Below, one piece after another: positions 48,246-57,052 of a DNA stretch of 64,000 nt. Location: NCBI RefSeq assembly GCF_900103615.1, contig NZ_FNGW01000001.1, positions 558,001-622,000 of the forward strand, given 5' to 3'. Within the stretch, counting starts at the first letter, position 1. Each line of letters begins with the position of its first letter. The notes under the pieces were generated by a model that saw only the letters and a list, made by a program, of their open reading frames with translations, did not search any database and was not told the DNA's origin. Source of the DNA: Romboutsia lituseburensis DSM 797 (lineage in GTDB: Bacteria > Bacillota > Clostridia > Peptostreptococcales > Peptostreptococcaceae). The translations under genes were made by a program, and so were the position numbers.

Positions 48246-49433
48246 TTAAATATTTCTTAAACTATATCTTATTTCATATCTTCCAACTTTAGTATCTTTA
48301 TTTTTAAGCATCTCAACCACTTGACTTTTATCTTTTTTGATATAGTCTGCGCATTCATCTAAAGACTTGAATATTTCTATTACTTCCCCTTTTTTGTCTA
48401 CAAGTTCTATCTTCTTTTTTCCTCCCCTTTTAATTATAGACTTATATTTTCTAAAGTAATCATCATATTCTTCATCGATACATTCAAATGTATAATGCAT
48501 TTTAACAGGCTCTAATTTTTCACTACATAAAATATCATCTCTTTGATCTTCAGATATTTTTGCTGTAAATATTTTATTATTTAAATATTTAAGCATTTGT
48601 GAAGGTGTTTTATTACTATCTAAATAGTTTATATAATCTAATTCCTCTAAGCTTAGAGCTTGACCTAAATATTTTATTGCATCTCCAAAATAATCTGTAA
48701 ATCCATATTTTAAGTTTTCTTGTATATACTCTGCTGGGATTTTTAATTTTTTACTACATTCTTTATAAGTATTAAAAATCTGTTCTTCTTTAGTATATAC
48801 ATCTATTACTTTGATAGATTTTCCTCGCTTTATTTTTATATCTTTTATGTAGTCTAAATCTTCTTTAGTAAATTCTTCTACTACTTCTTGATTTTTTTGT
48901 GTTGAATCTATATCTATTTCTTCTTTTTCAATAGTTATTGCAATTTCATCATTAACGTTACAATCTGCACTTTCATTTATTTCTTGTTTGCATTTAACAA
49001 TATCTTCAGTTACTATTTCACTTTGTGATACATCTTGACTAACTGTTATTTTATTATCATTTTTTTGTTCTTTTGTATTATTTACTAATAATTCCTCTGA
49101 AACATTATTATTTATTTCTTCATACTCATATTCTTTATTTGACTCTTCATTTGCATAATCCTCTGCTTTTAATATAATATCTAAATTATTTATATCATTA
49201 TGATTATGATTTTTTTGTAATTTATCTTGTGTATTTTCTGATTGTTGATTTTGTATAATATTTTTATCATCTGAATCTTTGATAAGATCACTTTTAGTAC
49301 TATTATTATTTTCCTCTGTTCCTTCTTTTTGATTTAGTATAACTTCATCATTTTTACTTTCTTTAGCTAATTCTTTCGTATCTTTATTTTGTTCTACGAA
49401 ACTTTTTACACGATTAAAAAAATTCTTTATCAA
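48246..49433 (-). CDS. Protein with acidic low-complexity N terminus and NUMOD-like repeats
   Basis: A 395-residue protein from a TTG behind GGGAGGAG. Residues 1-190 are low-complexity, rich in Asn/Glu/Lys. The C-terminal half contains two similar modules, one around VIDVYTKEEQIFNTYKECSK (about 205-245) and one around KIELVDKKGEVIEIFKSLDE (about 345-385). Each module is followed by a helix, and the second by a KVGRYEIRYS strand. This pattern resembles NUMOD1 DNA-binding modules of homing endonucleases, but no nuclease domain is present. No signal peptide. Function unknown; the NUMOD assignment is by eye. Confidence 0.65.
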   Translation of the reverse strand: MIKNFFNRVKSFVEQNKDTKELAKESKNDEVILNQKEGTEENNNSTKSDLIKDSDDKNIIQNQQSENTQDKLQKNHNHNDINNLDIILKAEDYANEESNKEYEYEEINNNVSEELLVNNTKEQKNDNKITVSQDVSQSEIVTEDIVKCKQEINESADCNVNDEIAITIEKEEIDIDSTQKNQEVVEEFTKEDLDYIKDIKIKRGKSIKVIDVYTKEEQIFNTYKECSKKLKIPAEYIQENLKYGFTDYFGDAIKYLGQALSLEELDYINYLDSNKTPSQMLKYLNNKIFTAKISEDQRDDILCSEKLEPVKMHYTFECIDEEYDDYFRKYKSIIKRGGKKKIELVDKKGEVIEIFKSLDECADYIKKDKSQVVEMLKNKDTKVGRYEIRYSLRNI

Positions 49434-49901
49434 TATACATTCTCCTCCCTAAAACTAGTCAATCTTAAAATGATTTTGAGTATTATGTCCTCTATTATAT
49501 TACTAAAATCTCCTGTATTAGTAAACCGATTACATATTTTTAATTTAAAACTATTTTGTAAATATACTTATTTACTTTTTATTTATTTAAAATATACGGT
49601 TAGAGTCTTATTCTTTGTCAAATAATAAACTATACTTTTTATTTATTTTAATAATGGTATACTATTTTTAAATGAATAGCATCCATTATATTTTTTAGCA
49701 CCTGGTGCTATTACCTATCTATATTTTTTTATATTTATTTGTTATAATTAAATAAATATAATTTACTATATGCTAAACAAAAATTTATTCTAAAATTTTG
49801 AAACATAATTTTGATGTAATTCTATTTTTAAGAATATTATTTTTTAAATAGTAACTTATAACTTTTATCATTATAAAAATTTGACGTAAAGGTGGTAGTT
49901 T
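49434..49901. other. AT-rich divergent intergenic region with one small inverted repeat
   Basis: About 470 bases between the NUMOD-like gene and the flavoprotein gene. The only structure I see is TAGCACCTGGTGCTA at 49697-49711, a 7-1-7 inverted repeat that could be an operator. The rest is A/T-rich without an ORF or riboswitch. Confidence 0.35.
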
Positions 49902-51149
49902 ATGTTTGATAACTTAATTGAAGCTAATAAATGTATTGTTTGTAAGAATGCTCGATGTCAAAAAAATTGTCCTATAGACACTCCTATTCCACAAATAATA
50001 AGTTTATATAAAGAAGGTAAATACGAAGAAGCAGGAAAAATTTTATTTGAAAATAACCCTTTATCTGCTATATGTGCAATAGTTTGTCCTCACGAAAATC
50101 AATGTAAGGGTAACTGTATAAAGGGTATAAAAGGAGAACCTGTTCGTTTCCATGATATAGAATACGAAATATCTACTAAATATCTAGAAAATATTAAGCT
50201 AGAAAAACCTAAGCAAAATGGAGTTAAAGTTGCTGTAGTTGGATCAGGTCCTGCCGGTATAACAGTAGCACTAAACTTAGCTCTTAGAGGTTATAGTGTT
50301 ACTATATTTGAAAAAAATGAAAGAATCGGTGGTATTTTAACATATGGTATACCTGCATTTAGATTACCTAGATTTAATATTAGTTTATTAGAAAAAAGAT
50401 TAAAAGAGCTTGGTGTTAAAATTAAATTTAATGCTTTAATTGGTCCAGTTGTTACTTTAAGCAAATTATTTGAGGACGGCTATAAATCTATATTTATAGG
50501 TACTGGTGTATGGAATCCAAGAAGATTAGATATAAAAGGGGAAACTTTTGGCCATGTTCATTATGCAATTGATTATTTAAGAAGCCCTAATAGATATGAT
50601 CTAGGAAATAAAGTTGTTGTAATAGGTGCTGGTAATGTAGCTATGGATGCAGCTAGAAGTGCTAAATATTTTGGTGCTAATGAGGTTTATGTAGCCTATA
50701 GAAGAGGATTTGAAAATATGACCGCTACTAAACATGAAATTTCTGAAGCTAAAGAAGAAGGTGTTTTATTTAAAACATTTAAAGCTCCTTATGAAATAGT
50801 AGATGATGGTATAATTTTTGAAGATACTAAATTAATAGAAAATGAAGATGGTACTACGTCTTTAGTTACAGTTGAAGATAGTAAAGAATTATTCGAATGT
50901 GATAGTATATTAATTGCAGTTAGCCAAAGTCCTAAAAATACTATTGTCATAAATAATAAAGGTCTTGACGTAAAAAAAGGTGGCCTTTTATTAACAGATG
51001 AGGCTGGTCTTACTACAAGAGAAGGTGTATATGCTTGTGGTGATGTAACAAATGGTGCTAAAACTGTTATACAAGCTGTAGTTGATGCTAAAAATGTCTG
51101 TGATTCAATGGACAAGTACTTGCAACAATTTATAGACACTAATAATTAG
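49902..51149 (+). CDS. GltD-like NAD(P)H-dependent FAD/Fe-S oxidoreductase
   Basis: The 415-residue protein has an N-terminal Cys-rich Fer4_20 domain (CIVCKNARCQKNCP, then CAIVCPHENQCKGNC), a Rossmann FAD site (VAVVGSGPAGITVALNLALR near 110) and an NAD(P) site (VVVIGAGNVAMDAARSAKYF near 245), with TREGVYACGDV near the C terminus. This is the layout of the glutamate synthase small subunit and of NfnB/SudB-type proteins. No large subunit (GltB) is adjacent, so the electron acceptor is unknown. The ATG follows AAAGGTGG. Confidence 0.9.
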   Translation: MFDNLIEANKCIVCKNARCQKNCPIDTPIPQIISLYKEGKYEEAGKILFENNPLSAICAIVCPHENQCKGNCIKGIKGEPVRFHDIEYEISTKYLENIKLEKPKQNGVKVAVVGSGPAGITVALNLALRGYSVTIFEKNERIGGILTYGIPAFRLPRFNISLLEKRLKELGVKIKFNALIGPVVTLSKLFEDGYKSIFIGTGVWNPRRLDIKGETFGHVHYAIDYLRSPNRYDLGNKVVVIGAGNVAMDAARSAKYFGANEVYVAYRRGFENMTATKHEISEAKEEGVLFKTFKAPYEIVDDGIIFEDTKLIENEDGTTSLVTVEDSKELFECDSILIAVSQSPKNTIVINNKGLDVKKGGLLLTDEAGLTTREGVYACGDVTNGAKTVIQAVVDAKNVCDSMDKYLQQFIDTNN

Positions 51150-51177
51150 TTATTTATATATACTTTGAAATAAATAA

Positions 51178-51222
51178 AATCCTATAGAGTAGACTTTTTT
51201 ATTGTCTATTCTATAGGATACA
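51178..51222. terminator. Bidirectional terminator
   Basis: The stem ATCCTATAGAGTAGAC with GTCTATTCTATAGGAT (one mismatch) lies between the convergent flavoprotein and DUF2238-like genes. Confidence 0.8.
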
Positions 51223-51251
51223 TTTTAATATTATATTCTAAAAGGATTTTT

Positions 51252-51839
51252 TTATTTAAATGTTAGCTTTTTATTAGTTAAATTTAATTTTTTATATATA
51301 AATGGTAACATTATTATAGCTCCTACTAATGCGTCTATCATATCTATCATAGTATCAACTAATCCACCAACCTGCATATTCATACCTAAAAATCTATCAA
51401 TAAGAAATTCAGATATCTCCCATAAACTAGCAACTCCCATACTAAACATAAAAACATAAATAATTATAAAATATTTATTTATCTTTTTAAGATCATTATC
51501 ACTATGAAAGAATGTCATTATGGAAAATGCTATACTGACTGTTATAAGACCTGACCATAAGTGTAAAAAGTCATCATAATGATTTATATCATAAAACCCA
51601 TAGCATGAACCTAATAGCGACGATATCATTACAAATAATGCACTTACTATATATAAATTATTATCAATTAATCTAGTATACTTTTTATGAACAAAATATA
51701 AAATTATAGTCCCTACTGTACAAATAGAAGCTATTAATATATTCATAGTATTTTTATCTTTTACAAAAATAGCTATAGACCCTAAATATATTATCAATAA
51801 TAAAATAGTTACGTACTTTGTTGTATTTTTATTTCTCAT
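51252..51839 (-). CDS. DUF2238-like polytopic membrane protein
   Basis: A 195-residue protein with six predicted membrane helices. It has conserved polar motifs in the second half: YDDFLHLWSG, then ASLWEISEFLIDR, then GGLVDTMIDMIDALVGA. These match the YjdF/DUF2238-type family of uncharacterised membrane proteins. It follows the FAD-Rieske gene on the same strand by about 50 bases and may be co-transcribed. Function unknown. Confidence 0.8.
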   Translation of the reverse strand: MRNKNTTKYVTILLLIIYLGSIAIFVKDKNTMNILIASICTVGTIILYFVHKKYTRLIDNNLYIVSALFVMISSLLGSCYGFYDINHYDDFLHLWSGLITVSIAFSIMTFFHSDNDLKKINKYFIIIYVFMFSMGVASLWEISEFLIDRFLGMNMQVGGLVDTMIDMIDALVGAIIMLPFIYKKLNLTNKKLTFK

Positions 51840-51890
51840 ATTAATCTCCCAACTTTCTGTGTTTATTCTAAGCCTACTATAATAAATTTT

Positions 51891-53414
51891 TTATAAATTT
51901 ATTTTTATATGATTTTTTCCTTCTCCATATCTTTTTAAAGGCTTTACAGTAGGACCTTCTAAGATATTTCCTTTGTAATCATATCTAGATGCATGACATG
52001 GACAGTCCCAAGTTTTTTCAGCTGAATTAAATGTAAGCTCACAACCTAAGTGTGGACAAGTTATGTCTACTATATATAATGTTCCATCAAAATGTCTGTA
52101 TGCTCCGTATCTTTTATTGTCCTCTAATACAACTATTTCACTAGTTCCTTCTTGTATTGGAAAATGATCACTACCATATTTTAATTTTCCAGATATATAG
52201 TTTAATGTCATGTTTAGATTTTCTTTGTAAAAATCTGTAGTTAAATAACTTCCTTTTCTAGATGGATTAAATAAATCTTCATATTTAGATTCTTTTTTTA
52301 TTATAAGCTTACTGATTATCATAGCGGATAATGTTCCGCCTGTCATCCCCCATTTTGAAAAACCAGTTGCAACATAAACATTTTTTTCTTTTTTATTTAT
52401 ATTGCCTATATAAGGTACATTATCATAACTCATATAATCTTGAGCTGACCATTGATATTTAAAATCTTTAACATTAAATTTTTCTTTAGCATATTCTTTT
52501 AGCTTATCATAAATTTCTCCTTCATTTTTACATTGACCAACCTTATGATCTCCGCCTCCAAATATTAATAACTTTCTACCATCTTCCTCACAAGTTCTAA
52601 GTGTTATACCTTTATCTTCAACTCCTAAGAATATTCCTGGCATAATATCTTTTTCTAGTTTAGCAGCTATTAAATAAGATCTATCTCCTTTTTCTTTTGC
52701 AAAATAAAAGTTTTTTCCATCATACCAAGGAACATGAGATGCTATTACTACATTTTTAGCACAAATTACCTTTTCTTGATTTGTTTTTATAGTACATATA
52801 TCACCTTTTCTAAAATTAACTCCCGCTGTATTTTCATATACTTTAACACCTAGTTCTATACATTTTTTTAATAATGAATCTAAGTATTTTTTAGGATTAA
52901 ATTCTCCTTGGTTTTTGAATTTTATAGCACCTTTAGAGTCTATTGGCAAATCTAATGTTTCATAGTATTCACAATCAATTCCTAATTTTTTACAAGTATC
53001 ATACTCTTCTTTTAATTCTTCTAAATAATTTTCATTTTGGGCTAATATATAAGCATCTACTCTTTTAAAATTACACTTTATATTGTTTTCATTTATTATA
53101 TCTTCTATTAAATTAATAGCCTCTTCATTTCCTCCATAGTATAGCTTTGCTTTATAATCTCCATACTTTTGACTTATTTTTGAATATATAATCCCGTGTT
53201 GAGATGTTACTTTTCCTGTATTTCTACCAGAGGAACCATATCCTATTTTATTAGCATCTATAAGAGTTACTTTTATACCTTGCTTAGCTAATAGATATGC
53301 CGTTGTAATCCCAACTATACCTCCTCCAACTATTAATGTATCTACATTTATATCTTTATCTAAACTTTTTAATTCATTATGTTTAGAGCTTGCTATCCAA
53401 TATGATTCATTCAT
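51891..53414 (-). CDS. FAD-dependent oxidoreductase with C-terminal Rieske domain
   Basis: The protein is about 507 residues from an ATG at 53414 (AAGGAGA eight bases upstream; a longer frame to 53465 lacks a site). A DAO-type FAD domain begins with VDTLIVGGGIVGITTAYLLA and continues to about residue 400. A Rieske 2Fe-2S domain occupies the last 75 residues, with ligands C-P-H (TCPHLGCELT) and C-P-C-H (WDCPCHASRYD). Members of this fusion family are amine/amino-acid-oxidase-like enzymes of unknown substrate. The GDHKVG and YMSYDNVPYIG motifs are typical. Confidence 0.9.
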   Translation of the reverse strand: MNESYWIASSKHNELKSLDKDINVDTLIVGGGIVGITTAYLLAKQGIKVTLIDANKIGYGSSGRNTGKVTSQHGIIYSKISQKYGDYKAKLYYGGNEEAINLIEDIINENNIKCNFKRVDAYILAQNENYLEELKEEYDTCKKLGIDCEYYETLDLPIDSKGAIKFKNQGEFNPKKYLDSLLKKCIELGVKVYENTAGVNFRKGDICTIKTNQEKVICAKNVVIASHVPWYDGKNFYFAKEKGDRSYLIAAKLEKDIMPGIFLGVEDKGITLRTCEEDGRKLLIFGGGDHKVGQCKNEGEIYDKLKEYAKEKFNVKDFKYQWSAQDYMSYDNVPYIGNINKKEKNVYVATGFSKWGMTGGTLSAMIISKLIIKKESKYEDLFNPSRKGSYLTTDFYKENLNMTLNYISGKLKYGSDHFPIQEGTSEIVVLEDNKRYGAYRHFDGTLYIVDITCPHLGCELTFNSAEKTWDCPCHASRYDYKGNILEGPTVKPLKRYGEGKNHIKINL

Positions 53415-53496
53415 TTTTATTCTCCTTATTTTTTTAATTTGTCCATAATATAGTATATTTCCCATTAAAATAAGTAATTATTATAAAAAGAAGCTA

Positions 53497-53641
53497 TTTT
53501 TTATGCTTAAGGTTATCATGATGCTTCATTTTATGTGGATAAATCATGAAAGTAAGTTATATCAATACATTTGTTTTGAGCATAAAAAATATTTTGAGCA
53601 ACAGAATAAGTCGTTGGCGACAGGAGCGAAGCGACTTTTTT
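53497..53641 (+). repeat. Dispersed repeat, copy A
   Basis: On the plus strand the blocks in order are ATGCTTAAGG, TGTGGATAA (53534-53542, a DnaA box in reverse), TTTTGAGCAAC, AAGTCGTTGGCGACA and GAGCGAAGCGACTTTTTT. The last two can pair (AAGTCG with CGACTT) as a terminator-like stem with a T run. They match copies at 61104 (minus) and 42800 (minus). The repeat lies upstream of the tocopherol-cyclase-like gene, whose frame can be read back through it artificially. Confidence 0.7.
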
Positions 53642-53682
53642 ATAATAGAATTAATTTATTTAAAAATATATTGGAGGGCTTT

Positions 53683-54657
53683 ATGAATATAATCCAAAAA
53701 CCAGACTTATATCATGGATTTAGTAAAAATAAAGATTTTTTTGAAGGATGGTATTTTAAAATAGTTGATAAAAATAATTTATATAAATTTGCCTTTATTC
53801 CAGGCATATCTCTAGGTAGAACGCCTTATGAACATCATAGTTTTATTCAAATAGTTGATGGCTTTAATATCAAATATAATTATCTAAGGTTTAATAAAAA
53901 TGAATTTAAATTTAACAACAATGATTTTAAAATAGGTATAAAATCAAATGTATTTGCTCTTGATAATATAATTTTAAATTTAAAGTATGATAATAAATCT
54001 ATAAAAGGTGAATTAAAATTCAAAAACATAGTTAAATGGAAAGATTCTTTTATAAATCCTGGAAGTATGGGATTTTATAATTATTTAAGCTTCATGGAAT
54101 GCTATAGCCAGGTATGCGTCTTAAATGGTGATATAGTTGGTCAATTAGAAATAGATAATAAATTAATCGATTTTACCGGTGGAAAAGTCTATATCGAAAA
54201 AAATTGGGGTAAAAGCTTTCCCAAGTCATGGATATGGATTCAAAGCAATAGCTTTAGAAATAAAGATGTAAGCATTACTTGTTCACTTGCAACTATACCT
54301 TTTCCTGTAAAAGACTTTAGAGGCTTTTTAATAGGATTAACTATTGGCAAAACTTTTTTAAGCTTTACTACAATTAATAAAAGTAAATTAGAGCTAAAAT
54401 ATATTGGTAAAGATATTGAACTTGTAGTTTCTAAAGGTAATTTAAGATTAACATTAAAAACCTATACTAAAAAAAGCGACTTTGTATTGTGTATGGGTCC
54501 TAAAAATGGGGATATGATTCCTTTAGTAAATGAAACTCTAAATGGAAGAGTTGATGTTATCTTAGAAAACACTAAAAATAATAAGGTTTTATTTAAAGAT
54601 TTAGGATATAGCACAGGTATAGAATATGGTGGTGAATTAGTAAATATAATTTACTAA
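53683..54657 (+). CDS. Tocopherol-cyclase-like family protein
   Basis: The protein is 324 residues from the ATG at 53683 (TTGGAGGG just upstream). The frame is open 60 codons further, but that part translates a dispersed repeat. It shows the family opening HGFSKNKDFFEGWYFKIVD, then FAFIPGISLG, the HHSFIQIVDG strand, and a second half with EKNWGKSFPKSWIWIQSN. These correspond to the tocopherol_cycl Pfam fold (lipocalin-like pair). In bacteria without tocopherol the function is unknown. No signal peptide. Confidence 0.88.
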   Translation: MNIIQKPDLYHGFSKNKDFFEGWYFKIVDKNNLYKFAFIPGISLGRTPYEHHSFIQIVDGFNIKYNYLRFNKNEFKFNNNDFKIGIKSNVFALDNIILNLKYDNKSIKGELKFKNIVKWKDSFINPGSMGFYNYLSFMECYSQVCVLNGDIVGQLEIDNKLIDFTGGKVYIEKNWGKSFPKSWIWIQSNSFRNKDVSITCSLATIPFPVKDFRGFLIGLTIGKTFLSFTTINKSKLELKYIGKDIELVVSKGNLRLTLKTYTKKSDFVLCMGPKNGDMIPLVNETLNGRVDVILENTKNNKVLFKDLGYSTGIEYGGELVNIIY

Positions 54658-54682
54658 CAATATAATAATAGTCTCCTTAAAT

Positions 54683-54725
54683 ATAAAAAGTTGCTAAAAT
54701 ACTATTGTGTATCTTAGCAACTTTT
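54683..54725. terminator. Bidirectional terminator
   Basis: The stem AAAAGTTGCTAA with TTAGCAACTTTT lies between the convergent tocopherol-cyclase-like and hydrolase genes. Confidence 0.82.
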
Positions 54726-54730
54726 ATTGT

Positions 54731-55693
54731 TTATTTATTTGTTACAACTTTATTATTTATAAAGTTTATTATTCTATCAAAATATTCATCTCCTACTTTA
54801 TCATAGGCATTAACATGTTGCACATTATCTACTAACCATAACTCTTTATTATTGTGAGGTATATTATCATATATTATTTTACTACTTTCAGGTGAACATA
54901 CCTTATCTTCTTTTCCATGTATTAAAAACATAGGAACTGTTATATTTTGAACAGCTTCATATGGTTTAACTTCATCATAACTAAATCCTGATTTAACTTT
55001 AGTATAAATATTTCCCATAGCTCTTGCATATCCTACTGGTAATAGTGGTATATTTTTATCTTCTATACCTAATCTTATTGCATCTGACATTTCATGATAT
55101 GGAGAATCTGCTATATAAAAATCTACATATTTATTTTTCTCATTTATTTTAGAATGCATAACAACTGTTGCTGCTCCCATAGAGTGACCATGAGCCCCTA
55201 ATAATCCATTAGGATACTTTTGCTTAACATACTTTGCTACGTTATCTAAATCATATCTTTCATACAATCCAAATGTATAATCATCTCCACCTGTATTTCC
55301 TGTGTGTCTTTGGTTGTATAATACTACATTATATCCTCTTTCTAGATATTCAAATGCTTTTTCTAAGTATTCATAGTAATAGCTTTCTATTCCATGAACA
55401 AGTATTACAGTATTCTCTGTTTCTTTATTCGATTTTATAAACATAGTTTCAATTTTATATCCATTTTGTGGTGAATCTATCATTATATTTTCATGCTTAT
55501 ATTTTTTTAATTTTTCTAATGGTTTATTTTCTCTATTTGAAAATACTTCCATTACATTTTCATTTTTTATTGTTTGCTCAGAACCTACTGAACCATCATA
55601 AACTAAATAACCGACTACAACTGATATTATTAAAAATGCTAAAACTAATATAGATGTGCTTATTATAAGTGCTTTTTTCTTTTTTGATGTCAT
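54731..55693 (-). CDS. Membrane-anchored alpha/beta hydrolase
   Basis: The 320-residue protein has an N-terminal membrane helix (about 7-31) and an alpha/beta hydrolase (serine aminopeptidase S33-like) domain. Visible motifs are the oxyanion-hole region VILVHGIESYY, the nucleophile elbow GHSMG, the acid in IHGKEDKVCSPE and the His in NVQHVNAY. It probably faces the outside of the cell. The substrate is unknown. A TACCTGGTA inverted repeat lies just upstream of its ribosome site. Confidence 0.9.
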   Translation of the reverse strand: MTSKKKKALIISTSILVLAFLIISVVVGYLVYDGSVGSEQTIKNENVMEVFSNRENKPLEKLKKYKHENIMIDSPQNGYKIETMFIKSNKETENTVILVHGIESYYYEYLEKAFEYLERGYNVVLYNQRHTGNTGGDDYTFGLYERYDLDNVAKYVKQKYPNGLLGAHGHSMGAATVVMHSKINEKNKYVDFYIADSPYHEMSDAIRLGIEDKNIPLLPVGYARAMGNIYTKVKSGFSYDEVKPYEAVQNITVPMFLIHGKEDKVCSPESSKIIYDNIPHNNKELWLVDNVQHVNAYDKVGDEYFDRIINFINNKVVTNK

Positions 55694-55708
55694 ATATTTC
55701 TCCTTTTT

Positions 55709-55724
55709 ATTACCTGGTACTAAT
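55709..55724. promoter_or_regulatory. Candidate small operator upstream of hydrolase gene
   Basis: ATTACCTGGTACTAAT shares the core ACC-T-GGT with the 7-1-7 inverted repeat at 49697. It sits about 20 bases before the hydrolase start codon, where a repressor could act. Weak evidence. Confidence 0.25.
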
Positions 55725-55851
55725 ATCAGTATACAATATTTTTCGAAATTTTTCTATACAAATGTAATGTTAAAGTATCAGTGTTATAATATCTACAGCT
55801 CTTTTATTGTTTATTGTAATTTAGGATTTTTCATGCTTTATAAATAACAAA

Positions 55852-56286
55852 TTAATAACCCCAGCCTACAACTTTCCATTTTCCATTTTTACTATCTCTA
55901 ACTAAATACCACTGCCAATCAGTATAAGTTGAGTTAGGCTCTAAGCTACCATCTCCTCCTGAGCTACCTACCTTAAAATTAGATATTAATACAATTGTAT
56001 TTTCATCAGTAGCACCAGATTCATAACCCCCATTACCTTCTTGTAAATAATTATGAGTTAGCTTATTCGATTTTTCTTCATCATACCATATATCAGTAAG
56101 AGTGCATCCTTTAAAGCTTTTAAATTTTTCTTTTGTGCATTCTACTGAATCCTTTATTTCTTCTTCACTAAACTTTTCAGACTTTCCAATAGTTACTTTA
56201 GCATCATTTCCACTTTGATATGAGCTACAACCAGCTAAAGAAAATAACATTAAAATCATAATAAAAAAGTATACTGCTTTTTTCAT
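55852..56286 (-). CDS. Lipoprotein, DUF4829-like
   Basis: The protein is 144 residues from the ATG at 56286 (AAAGGGGGTGA upstream; an in-frame GTG at 56298 overlaps that site). A lipoprotein signal peptide ends in SLAGCSS. The mature domain has TDIWYDEEKSNKL, then an IVLISNFKVGS strand and a C-terminal DWQWYLVRDSKNGKWKVVGW, a pattern common in clostridial DUF4829-type lipoproteins (NTF2-like). Function unknown. Confidence 0.8.
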   Translation of the reverse strand: MKKAVYFFIMILMLFSLAGCSSYQSGNDAKVTIGKSEKFSEEEIKDSVECTKEKFKSFKGCTLTDIWYDEEKSNKLTHNYLQEGNGGYESGATDENTIVLISNFKVGSSGGDGSLEPNSTYTDWQWYLVRDSKNGKWKVVGWGY

Positions 56287-56505
56287 CTTAACCTTCACCC
56301 CCTTTAGGTTTTATCTTATGCTATTATACATTATACTAAATATTTCCTATATATAAAAATTATTTAATTTTAAAAGTATTTCTCTATAAATATTATTTTA
56401 ATTTAAACTTTTATAGTAACTATAAGAGTATTTTAATTATATTAATTTATCACTTAAATCATTTTTTTCATAATATATAATAAAACTTTTATTTGGAGGT
56501 ATATT

Positions 56506-56997
56506 ATGAAAATTAAATACTTAGCTTTAGGCGCATTGATGGCTGTTATTAGTTCTATATTTCAGTGTATACCTACTTTCTTTTCTGAAATTTTTATAAT
56601 CTTAACTATTTTTAGTTCCATACCAATTTATATAATAACTAGAAAACATTCTACTTTAGGCTTTTTAAGTTATATAGTTGCTTTTATACTAATAACGTTT
56701 ATAAGCCCACATGAAAATCTGATATTTTTATTTACAAACGGACTTTTAGGATTTATGCTTGGATTTTTTAACAACCATCTAGATAATAAGTATTTGATTT
56801 GTACAATTTCAGGGATAATACTGTTGTTATCAATAAATGTTGTAACTTTTATTATTGGTATCAATTTAATTGGATTTGCTTATTCATTTAATTTATTATC
56901 TCAATGTCTTATCTTGGTATTTAGTTTTATTTATTGTTTTGTTTTAAATTTCATATGTTCCTTAATTTATAAAAGAGTAGAAAGCTCTATAAATTAA
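56506..56997 (+). CDS. Small polytopic membrane protein
   Basis: A 163-residue protein of almost wholly hydrophobic segments, about five or six helices. Its length and Gly-poor, Phe/Ile-rich composition recall substrate-binding (S) components of ECF transporters, but no diagnostic motif is visible, so I leave it unnamed. The start follows GGAGG; a strong terminator follows the gene. Confidence 0.7.
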   Translation: MKIKYLALGALMAVISSIFQCIPTFFSEIFIILTIFSSIPIYIITRKHSTLGFLSYIVAFILITFISPHENLIFLFTNGLLGFMLGFFNNHLDNKYLICTISGIILLLSINVVTFIIGINLIGFAYSFNLLSQCLILVFSFIYCFVLNFICSLIYKRVESSIN

Positions 56998-56999
56998 CA

Positions 57000-57038
57000 C
57001 AAAAAGTGCGTAGTGATTTATATCACTACGCACTTTTT
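57000..57038. terminator. Bidirectional terminator
   Basis: A perfect stem (AAAAAGTGCGTAGTGAT with ATCACTACGCACTTTTT) lies between convergent genes. Confidence 0.9.
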
Positions 57039-57052
57039 TATGACTTTATTTA

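Noticed and set aside
53503-53682. N-terminal extension of the tocopherol-cyclase-like gene
   Set aside because: It translates a dispersed repeat; a strong Shine-Dalgarno points to the ATG at 53683.
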